From Treponema sp. UBA6367 (GTDB lineage: Bacteria; Spirochaetota; Spirochaetia; Treponematales; Treponemataceae): 13,733 nucleotides of DNA. The stretch is from positions 1 to 13,733 of the forward strand of contig DJRF01000024.1 of NCBI GenBank assembly GCA_002437725.1, in the 5' to 3' direction. Made by a program: the position numbers and the translations under genes. The notes beneath the pieces were generated by a model. It had not been told where the DNA came from, did no database searches, and saw nothing but the letters and a program-made list of their open reading frames with translations. Positions 1-5,626 of this stretch are shown piece by piece; the first letter of the stretch is position 1, and the number at the start of each line of letters is the position of its first letter.

Positions 1-26
1 AGAACTTATTAGACATCCCCTTTAAC

Positions 27-54
27 GCAATTTCGCAACCAAGCGAGAAATTGC
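27..54. repeat. Inverted repeat, 8-bp arms
   Basis: Arms 27-34 (GCAATTTC) and 47-54 (GAAATTGC) are exact reverse complements around a 12-nt loop, within which GC (35-36) and GC (43-44) can also pair. It is the first of three tandem hairpins. No T-run follows directly, so it is not a classical terminator by itself. Confidence 0.6.
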
Positions 55-64
55 AATTGATAAA

Positions 65-84
65 AAAGTTTGCAACGCAAACTT
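65..84. repeat. Dispersed palindromic repeat, left copy
   Basis: AAGTTTGC (66-73) and GCAAACTT (77-84) are perfect inverted arms around the 3-nt loop AAC. The 17-base string at 65-81 (AAAGTTTGCAACGCAAA) recurs exactly at 13717-13733, where the window ends. Exact recurrence outside genes suggests a dispersed intergenic element. Copy number elsewhere in the genome cannot be judged from this window. Confidence 0.65.
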
Positions 85-87
85 GAG

Positions 88-126
88 AATAAAAACTTTG
101 ACAATATTTTTGACAAAGTTTTTATT
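88..126. terminator. Strong hairpin, possible bidirectional terminator
   Basis: A perfect 13-bp inverted repeat (88-100 and 114-126) surrounds a 13-nt loop. The + strand right arm ends in GTTTTTATT and the left arm begins with A-rich sequence, so a transcript from either strand would show a stem with a U-rich end. The stem is AT-rich, which weakens the terminator assignment. It could end transcription of a gene lying left of the window. Confidence 0.45.
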
Positions 127-293
127 ACACCTCTAAAAAAAGTCGAAGAGAAAAGTGGCAAAAACTGCGTTGCCTCAACAACTTTAGACCTAAAATATTT
201 TTTGACCACGAACAGTTTAATGAATTGCTCTGTAATGTTCAATTATTTTTAAATATATTTAAAAAATAAAATTTTATCAAAAGTCAATTTATT

Positions 294-323
294 TTGGACA
301 TCAACATAGTTATGATGTATAAT
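294..323 (+). promoter_or_regulatory. Sigma-70 promoter of the chemoreceptor gene
   Basis: A -35 like TTGGAC (294-299; or TGGACA, 295-300) is separated by 18 (or 17) bases from a perfect TATAAT -10 box (318-323). Transcription should start near 330, giving a leader of about 30 nt that contains the AGGAGA ribosome binding site (348-353). Confidence 0.7.
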
Positions 324-360
324 TGTCTAAAAAATACTTATAACGATAGGAGATTTTGTC

Positions 361-2469
361 ATGAAAGAAAAAATTGCTTTGGATAATGAAAAACGAAAAA
401 GCTTGGTTTTTAAGCTGACACTTTTTGTAGGGCTTTCAATTATATTTTTTAACGCGCTGCAAATCATTGTAACAGGAAAAATTACAAAGAAATCGCAACT
501 TGAAGATTCAGCGAACGACTATAAGGTTGTGACACAAGCTTATTCGCAGGTAATTTCAGAAAAAATTAATTCATATTTTTACGCTATGAATTTCTATGTG
601 AATTCGGACATGGCTTTGGAAGGAACTTTTGACCAAATGCGCCAATGGCTTGTTTCGCAGGAAGACCAACGCATATCCGAGTTTGACTACATAATGCTCT
701 CAGGACCAGATGGGATTGCCTATACGGACACTGGAAAACGCATCGATATTTCCGACCGTCCGTACTTTAAAGCGATAATGCAGGACGGAAAGACAAGGTT
801 CATTGATGATCCAGTGGTTTCAAGAACAACTGGGCAGTCTGTTATTCACGTAACACGCGCGATTGTGCGCAACGGAAAAAACATCGGTCTTATTTCAGGT
901 GTAATGCAGTCAAAACATTTGGGCGAAATCATCAGCAATATAAAAATTGGAAACACAGGATACGCGTTTGTTCTTGCCGACGACGGAACTGTTATTTCTC
1001 ACCCGAACAGGGACTGGATAAACAAGCGCAACTTTCTTACAGGCTATTCTGAAGGACACGAGGATATGGGCGAGCTTGCAAAAAAAATGGTCAGCCGCGA
1101 AACAGGATACGCCTGGTTAAAAGGAATTTATGACGAGCTGGAATTTATTAGCTTCACGCCGATTGAAGGAACTTTATGGTCAATGGCAGTTTCAATTCAG
1201 CAGAAAGAAATTTATTCTACAATTTCTTCAATGATGGGGAAAATGGCTTTATTCTCTCTTGTAAGTGCAATTATCCTTGTAAGCATAACCGGCTTTATTA
1301 TGCTTGGCACAATAAAACCTTTAAAATCTCTTGATAATGCGATAACAAAAATTGCTTCTGGAAACGCAGATTTAACAAAGCGAATTGAAATAAATTCAAA
1401 CAATGAAATTGGAGCGGTTGTAAAAGGATTTAATAAATTCGTAGGCAAGCTTCAAGAGATTATTTCCGATGTAAAGTCTTCTAAAAACGAACTGAGCAGC
1501 GCAGGCGAAGTTCTTGAAGAAAGCACACAGGACGCAACTAGCGCTATTACACAGATTATTGCGAACATCGAAAGCGTAAGAAGCCAAATTGTAAACCAAA
1601 GCTCAAGCGTTGAAGAAACCGCAGGCGCTGTAAACGAAATTGCTTCAAACATTTCTTCTCTTGAAAAAATGATTGAAAATCAAACTGCAGGAATAACACA
1701 AGCTTCTGCAGCAGTTGAACAAATGCTCGGAAATATTTCTTCTGTAAATATGTCCGTTGACAAGATGGTTTCTTCTTTTGGAGAGCTCCAGTCTGACACT
1801 CAAAACGGATTTTCTAAACAGCAAATTGTAAACGAGCAGATAGAAAAAATTGAAAAGCAATCCGCCATGCTAAAAGAAGCAAACGCTGCAATTTCTTCTA
1901 TTGCAAGCCAGACAAACCTTCTTGCCATGAACGCAGCAATCGAAGCCGCCCACGCAGGCGAAGCTGGAAAAGGATTCAGCGTTGTTGCAGACGAAATCCG
2001 CAAACTTTCAGAAACTTCTACCGCACAGTCAAAGACCATCGGCTTGCAGCTGAACAACATTCACGAATCTATAAACGAAGTTGTATCTTCTTCAGCAGAA
2101 TCCAGCGCCGCGTTCGAAAGTGTTTCAGAAAAAATCAAAGACACTGACCAGCTTGTGCTTCAGATTAAATCCGCAATGGAAGAACAGACAGAAGGCTCTA
2201 AGCAGATAAACGATGCGCTTCACTCGATGAACGACAGTTCATCCGAAGTTCGCAACGCATCTTCTGAAATGTCCGCTGGAAACCAGGCAATTCTTGAAGA
2301 AGTAAAAAGACTCCAAGATGCCACAATGGTTATGAAAGAAAGCATGGACGAAATGGAGATTGGCGCAAAGAAAATAAATGAAACCGGTGCCGCTCTTAGC
2401 GATATTTCTTCGAAGGTAAAAGGCTCTATTTCCAAGATTGCAGACCAGATTGACCAGTTCAAAGTCTGA
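361..2469 (+). CDS. Methyl-accepting chemotaxis protein with dCache sensor
   Basis: A 702-residue transmembrane chemoreceptor. It should sense an extracytoplasmic ligand and control the CheA/CheW complex and so flagellar motion. Visible parts in order: a basic N-terminus and membrane segment (about 15-38); an extracytoplasmic domain (about 45-290) with the DISDRPYFK motif at 129-137 typical of double-Cache sensors; a second membrane segment (296-317); a HAMP linker (about 318-372); and the cytoplasmic signalling domain, whose conserved hairpin tip with EAAHAGEAGKGFSVVADEIR lies at 528-547. There is no C-terminal CheR-binding pentapeptide; the protein ends DQFKV. The ATG follows AGGAGA with 7-nt spacing and a clear sigma-70 promoter, so the start is secure. 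It appears to be monocistronic, with a convergent gene downstream. The ligand cannot be told from sequence; Cache domains commonly bind amino or organic acids. Confidence 0.95.
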   Translation: MKEKIALDNEKRKSLVFKLTLFVGLSIIFFNALQIIVTGKITKKSQLEDSANDYKVVTQAYSQVISEKINSYFYAMNFYVNSDMALEGTFDQMRQWLVSQEDQRISEFDYIMLSGPDGIAYTDTGKRIDISDRPYFKAIMQDGKTRFIDDPVVSRTTGQSVIHVTRAIVRNGKNIGLISGVMQSKHLGEIISNIKIGNTGYAFVLADDGTVISHPNRDWINKRNFLTGYSEGHEDMGELAKKMVSRETGYAWLKGIYDELEFISFTPIEGTLWSMAVSIQQKEIYSTISSMMGKMALFSLVSAIILVSITGFIMLGTIKPLKSLDNAITKIASGNADLTKRIEINSNNEIGAVVKGFNKFVGKLQEIISDVKSSKNELSSAGEVLEESTQDATSAITQIIANIESVRSQIVNQSSSVEETAGAVNEIASNISSLEKMIENQTAGITQASAAVEQMLGNISSVNMSVDKMVSSFGELQSDTQNGFSKQQIVNEQIEKIEKQSAMLKEANAAISSIASQTNLLAMNAAIEAAHAGEAGKGFSVVADEIRKLSETSTAQSKTIGLQLNNIHESINEVVSSSAESSAAFESVSEKIKDTDQLVLQIKSAMEEQTEGSKQINDALHSMNDSSSEVRNASSEMSAGNQAILEEVKRLQDATMVMKESMDEMEIGAKKINETGAALSDISSKVKGSISKIADQIDQFKV

Positions 2470-2485
2470 TTTTTAAGGTAACTAG

Positions 2486-2584
2486 ATTAGGTTGAAAGTT
2501 GATTTTTATTAAAACGAACAAAACGCAAACGAATTTACGGTTTGTGAAAGTTTTATGCGATAAAAACACTGCTTTCGACCTAAT
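2486..2584 (+). ncRNA. Candidate structured RNA or 3' UTR after the chemoreceptor gene
   Basis: A 13-bp closing stem pairs 2486-2498 (ATTAGGTTGAAAG) with 2572-2584 (CTTTCGACCTAAT); the only non-Watson-Crick position is a possible G-U. Inside it are two smaller hairpins: CAAAC/GTTTG (2526-2530 with 2540-2544) and TTTTAT/ATAAAA (2551-2556 with 2560-2565). The last has a GCG loop and can be extended by GTG/CAC (2544-2546 with 2567-2569), at the cost of one base of the first hairpin. A T7 run lies 16 nt downstream. It may be a structured 3' UTR, an unusual terminator or a small RNA. No known RNA family was recognised. Confidence 0.35.
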
Positions 2585-2648
2585 TAGCCCAAATTTCGAG
2601 TTTTTTTATAACAGTTAGAAAAAAGGCTTTCAGCGAATTTTCAATTTT

Positions 2649-2679
2649 TTCAAACGGTTGTGCTCGCGCTCCGTTTGAA
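2649..2679. repeat. 9-bp inverted repeat with GC-rich loop
   Basis: TTCAAACGG (2649-2657) and CCGTTTGAA (2671-2679) are exact inverted arms around a 13-nt loop (TTGTGCTCGCGCT). A T-run precedes the stem on the + strand but none follows it on either strand, so it does not fit a Rho-independent terminator. It is more likely a dispersed intergenic palindrome or an mRNA end-protecting hairpin. Confidence 0.5.
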
Positions 2680-2812
2680 TGGAGTTGGTTTGCTGCGCAA
2701 CTTTAATTGTTCTAATCGCACAAAGTCTTCACAAATTGCAACTTCGCTTACGCTTTTTGTTTATTTTTATGAAACCCCGAAGTTTAGTCTATTTAGTTAC
2801 GCTTCGCTTCTG

Positions 2813-4408
2813 TTACCGGCCTAAGTGCTTTTCAATATCGTTTATCAATTTGTATTCAAACGAATCGCAAAGCGCAAGCCAGCTTGCCTCCATAACATCG
2901 CTGCTAACGCCAACTGTTGTCCAAGTGTTTTTGCCGTCGCTTGATTCAATTAGAACGCGGACTTTTGCAGCGGTGGCATTTTTTCCATCAAGAACGCGAA
3001 CTTTGTAGTCAGTAAGGCGAATCTGATTTACAGCTGGATAAAAACGGCTCAACGCCTTTCTTAAAGCAATGTCCAAGGCGTTTACAGGTCCGTCGCCTTC
3101 CCCGGCGGTAACTTCAATCTGCCCCTCAACTTCAACTTTTATTTGGGCGCAAGCGCAAACACCTTCTTCTGGGCGAGGATTTACGCCGTTCGTCTGGTAA
3201 TAGTGAAGCATAAAGAACGGCTTGTAGCGGCCAATCATTTTTCTAGCTAAAAGTTCAAAGGAACCGTCGGCGCCTTCAAATTGGTATCCCTCAAATTCAA
3301 GTTCCTTCATTTTTGCAATTAGTTCTGCAACTCTAGAATCGGACTTTTGAATGGTCGGGTCAATTTTCTGGATTTTTTCCATAATTGTAGAACGACCGGC
3401 GACTTCGCTCATAAGGAACACGCGCTCATTTCCAACAGTTTCTGGCGATATATGTTCGTACGCTTCAGGATTTTTTAGAACAGCATCAATATGCATTCCC
3501 GCTTTGTGGCTAAATGCGGAGCCGCCTACAAAAGGAAGCGAGCTGTCGAGGGCTATATTTGTAATTTCTGCGATACGCTTTGCAACCGGTGTAAGTTCCT
3601 TAATTTTTTGCTCTTCTATGCAATTGAATCCCATCTTAAGCTGTAAATCAGGAATGATGCACGAAAGATTTGCATTTCCAGTACGTTCGCCAAAACCAAG
3701 AAAAGTTCCTTGAACATGGCGAGCTCCAGCTTCTACGGCGACGAGGCTATTTGCAACCGCAAGACCGCAATCGTTGTGCGTATGAATTCCAATTACTGCG
3801 CGGCCGGCAATGCGTTCAATAGCAGCCTTAACCGCTTTTTCGCAATCCTTAAGCATGCAGCCGCCTTTAGTTTCGCAAAGAGCAAGAGTTTCTGCCCCTC
3901 CTTCAACGGCGGCCTCCAATGATTTTAGAGCATATTCTGAATCGGCAAAATATCCTGTAAAAAAATGCTCCGCATCGTAAACGACCCTGCGCCCGTTTTC
4001 CTTTAGAAAAGCGCAAGTGTCGCGAATCATAGCAAGATTTTCTTCAAGAGTTGTTTTTATAATGTCTGTAACCTGAAAAGTCCAGCTTTTTCCAAATATA
4101 ACAACCCATTCCGTTCCTGCCGCAAGCAAACTTTGAAGGTTTACATCTTCTGAACACTTAATATCCTTGCGGCGAGTGGAACCAAAAGCCGCAAGCTTAG
4201 ATTTTTTTAACTGAATCTTTTTCATTTCCTGAAAAAATTCCATATCCTTTGGGTTTGAACCAGGATTTCCAGCTTCAATCAAACTAATTCCCAAATCATC
4301 AAGAGCTTGGCAAATGTGAATTTTATCTTGAACTGAAAAACTAATTCCTTCACCTTGTGCTCCGTCTCGCAAAGTACTGTCTAGGATTTCCACTTTCATA
4401 CCTGCCAT
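2813..4408 (-). CDS. cimA: (R)-citramalate synthase
   Basis: This 531-residue enzyme should condense pyruvate with acetyl-CoA to citramalate, the first step of the threonine-independent route to 2-oxobutyrate and isoleucine, in the cytoplasm. The N-terminal HMGL/DRE-TIM catalytic domain begins STLRDGAQGEGISFS (11-25). Metal-binding HTHND lies at 209-213 and GERTGNAN at 240-247. The C-terminal LeuA-type regulatory domain (about 400-531) contains DYKVRVLDGK and an AAKVRVLIESSDG stretch. IEAGNPGSNPKD and the overall length match the CimA/TIGR00977 group rather than isopropylmalate or homocitrate synthases. The start at 4408 (MAGMKV) is chosen because AAGAGG lies 5 nt upstream. An in-frame ATG at 4441 lacks a binding site and would add an atypical hydrophobic stretch. 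A sigma-70 promoter lies at 4464-4493. No ilv or leu genes are adjacent. The C-terminal domain suggests feedback control by an end product such as isoleucine, which is inference. Confidence 0.92.
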   Translation of the reverse strand: MAGMKVEILDSTLRDGAQGEGISFSVQDKIHICQALDDLGISLIEAGNPGSNPKDMEFFQEMKKIQLKKSKLAAFGSTRRKDIKCSEDVNLQSLLAAGTEWVVIFGKSWTFQVTDIIKTTLEENLAMIRDTCAFLKENGRRVVYDAEHFFTGYFADSEYALKSLEAAVEGGAETLALCETKGGCMLKDCEKAVKAAIERIAGRAVIGIHTHNDCGLAVANSLVAVEAGARHVQGTFLGFGERTGNANLSCIIPDLQLKMGFNCIEEQKIKELTPVAKRIAEITNIALDSSLPFVGGSAFSHKAGMHIDAVLKNPEAYEHISPETVGNERVFLMSEVAGRSTIMEKIQKIDPTIQKSDSRVAELIAKMKELEFEGYQFEGADGSFELLARKMIGRYKPFFMLHYYQTNGVNPRPEEGVCACAQIKVEVEGQIEVTAGEGDGPVNALDIALRKALSRFYPAVNQIRLTDYKVRVLDGKNATAAKVRVLIESSDGKNTWTTVGVSSDVMEASWLALCDSFEYKLINDIEKHLGR

Positions 4409-4463
4409 AAAAACCTCTTGCATAAAAAATATCAAAAACAAACTGCCTAAAAGACAGAATAAA

Positions 4464-4493
4464 ATTATACACGAAACATTTATTAAAACTCAA
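4464..4493 (-). promoter_or_regulatory. Sigma-70 promoter of cimA
   Basis: On the minus strand TTGAGT (4493-4488) and a perfect TATAAT (4469-4464) are separated by 18 bases. Transcription should start near 4457, giving a leader of about 49 nt. The leader includes a small CTGTC/GGCAG hairpin (about 4444-4458) and the AAGAGG binding site. This separate promoter suggests that cimA is transcribed independently of the phosphatase gene upstream. Confidence 0.6.
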
Positions 4494-4583
4494 TGCGCTG
4501 TGCTCGCCTTTTATAGAATAATTTTTCAGCTCACAATTTATGATTTTTAGCGTATTCTGCAAAATTCAGCTTTCATTCAGATT

Positions 4584-5036
4584 TTAATTTTTTAGTTTTT
4601 GAAAAAGCGCCTTGCAGCCCATTATTATGTCATCGTAAGTTTTATCAAAATTTCCAGTATACCAAGGGTCTGCAATATCCCTGTCTTTTCCTGCGAAAGA
4701 AAGAAGAAGCGAACACTTTTCTTCAGGGTCTTTATTCCATTTTTTTTCCATATAATAAAGGTTTTCAAGATCCATTCCAATTAAAAAATCGTAATAAGAG
4801 TAGTCTTCTTCCGTTATGCGCCTTGCTTTTCGCTTTGAAAAAGGAATTTTCATATCTTCAAGTTTTTTTCTAGCGCCAGAATGCATATCATTGCCAATTT
4901 CCTCACCGCTAGTTGCAGCAGAATCTATTATAAATTGCGGTTCAAGCCCTTCGTCCTTAACTATTTTTTTCATTATGAATTCTGCCATTGGAGACCTACA
5001 AATATTACCGTGACACACAAAAAGAATCTTTTTCAT
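4584..5036 (-). CDS. Low-molecular-weight protein tyrosine phosphatase
   Basis: A 150-residue cytoplasmic phosphatase expected to hydrolyse phosphotyrosine on proteins through a cysteinyl-phosphate intermediate. The N-terminal P-loop is CHGNICRS, with the nucleophile at Cys8 and the phosphate-binding Arg14 (C-X5-R). The DPWYTG motif near the C-terminus supplies the general acid, Asp123. SAATSGEEIGNDMH is also typical of the family. Length matches the usual 140-160. Arsenate reductases share the fold but have different cysteine patterns, so phosphatase is preferred. The substrate cannot be inferred. The ATG is preceded only by a weak AATAAG-like site. It diverges from the COG2426-dnaE operon, and the two start regions are so close that their promoters must overlap coding sequence. 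cimA follows on the same strand after 175 bp with its own promoter. Confidence 0.9.
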   Translation of the reverse strand: MKKILFVCHGNICRSPMAEFIMKKIVKDEGLEPQFIIDSAATSGEEIGNDMHSGARKKLEDMKIPFSKRKARRITEEDYSYYDFLIGMDLENLYYMEKKWNKDPEEKCSLLLSFAGKDRDIADPWYTGNFDKTYDDIIMGCKALFQKLKN

Positions 5037-5039
5037 AAT
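5010..5039 (+). promoter_or_regulatory. Possible promoter of the COG2426-dnaE-yggT-recG operon
   Basis: GTGACA (5010-5015) and CATAAT (5034-5039) each match five of six sigma-70 consensus bases and are separated by 18 bases. The -10 box coincides with the start codon of the divergent phosphatase gene. Predicted transcription would begin near 5046. This would leave almost no leader for an ATG at 5050 but a normal one of about 52 nt for the ATG at 5098. Confidence 0.4.
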
Positions 5040-5097
5040 CTTATTCTGAATGATTTTTTCTCTTGTCGCAATAGCTCAAATCATTTATTATTTTTTT

Positions 5098-5604
5098 ATG
5101 ACAGTTTTTTCAAAATATCTATCAATATTTTTTATTTCGATGCTTCCGCTAATCGAACTTAGAGGAGCAATTCCTGTTGCAACCGCATGGGGACTAATGA
5201 ATTTAGAAAGCGTAAAAAGCATTGTTGTATGCTATATTATATGTATCTTAGGAAACATGGTTCCCGTTCCTATAATTTATCTTTTTGCAAGAAAATTTTT
5301 GGAATGGGGCAAAGATAAAAAAATTATCGGCAAGCCTTGCAATTTTTTTCTTACAAAAGGAAAAGCTGGCGGCGAAAAACTTCAAGAAAAGGCAGGACAC
5401 GGATTATTCATAGCGCTTATGCTTTTTGTAGGAATTCCATTGCCAGGAACTGGAGCTTGGACAGGAACGCTTGCGGCGAGCCTTCTTGACATGGACTTTA
5501 AGCAAACCATTATTTCTGTAATGGCAGGAGTCATAATTGCAGGAATCATAATGATGTTGGCAAGTCTTGGGGTATTTGGCGCAGTAAGCGCAATTATTGC
5601 GTAA
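5098..5604 (+). CDS. COG2426 / small multidrug export family membrane protein
   Basis: A hydrophobic 168-residue protein with about four membrane segments. SMLPLIELRGAIP, at residues 14-26, is the family signature of COG2426 (Pfam Sm_multidrug_ex). A central GNMVPVP and a GIPLPGTGAWTGTLAA stretch resemble the paired proline/glycine motifs of the same family. Despite the family name, transport of drugs is not established and I do not assign a substrate. The reading frame is open back to an ATG at 5050, which would add 16 mostly hydrophobic residues. I prefer 5098 because homologues usually begin some ten residues before the ELRGAIP motif and because the predicted transcript starts near 5046. 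Neither start has a clear Shine-Dalgarno. It is the first gene of the dnaE run; its stop lies 22 nt before the dnaE start. Confidence 0.75.
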   Translation: MTVFSKYLSIFFISMLPLIELRGAIPVATAWGLMNLESVKSIVVCYIICILGNMVPVPIIYLFARKFLEWGKDKKIIGKPCNFFLTKGKAGGEKLQEKAGHGLFIALMLFVGIPLPGTGAWTGTLAASLLDMDFKQTIISVMAGVIIAGIIMMLASLGVFGAVSAIIA

Positions 5605-5626
5605 ACACATTAAATCAGGGAAAAAA

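Larger units (their letters stand above)
1..360. other. Non-coding leader with three tandem hairpins and a promoter
   Basis: No credible gene is seen in this 360-base stretch. Two short overlapping open frames on opposite strands (9-242 and 70-252) are low-complexity and coincide with inverted repeats. From left to right it holds three inverted repeats in tandem (27-54, 66-84 and 88-126), an AT-rich spacer, and the sigma-70 promoter and ribosome binding site of the chemoreceptor gene. The hairpins may be the 3' end or terminator region of a gene to the left of the window, or a dispersed intergenic element, since the core of the middle one recurs at the right edge. Confidence 0.7.
2470..2812. 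other. Convergent intergenic region with structured elements
   Basis: These 343 bases separate the 3' ends of the chemoreceptor and citramalate synthase genes. No credible gene is seen. The region holds a roughly 100-nt multi-stem structure (2486-2584), a T7 run (2601-2607), a 9-bp hairpin (2649-2679), and repeated CTTCGCTTACGCTT-like motifs (about 2742-2756 and 2797-2810). The string at 2732-2749, read on the minus strand, resembles the 43-57 region of the left-end hairpin array, so part of it may be degenerate dispersed repeat. Confidence 0.55.

Noticed and set aside
27..126. CRISPR-like array
   Set aside because: The three hairpins differ from one another, there are no equal-length spacers, and no cas genes are present.
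9..242. A 77-residue open frame on the minus strand and a 60-residue one (70-252) on the plus strand at the left end
   Set aside because: Both run through perfect inverted repeats, lack ribosome binding sites, have low-complexity sequences and resemble no family. They are by-products of the repeat structure.
2679..3008. Plus-strand open frame of 109 residues across the end of cimA
   Set aside because: It lies largely antisense to the well-supported cimA coding sequence and has no family features or binding site.
4409..4441. Longer cimA with the start at 4441
   Set aside because: It would add 11 mostly hydrophobic residues, has no binding site and precedes a start with AAGAGG at 5-nt spacing.
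4584..5036. Arsenate reductase assignment for the phosphatase fold protein
   Set aside because: The DPWYTG acid motif and P-loop fit tyrosine phosphatases. The extra redox cysteine pair of ArsC is not seen and no ars genes are nearby.
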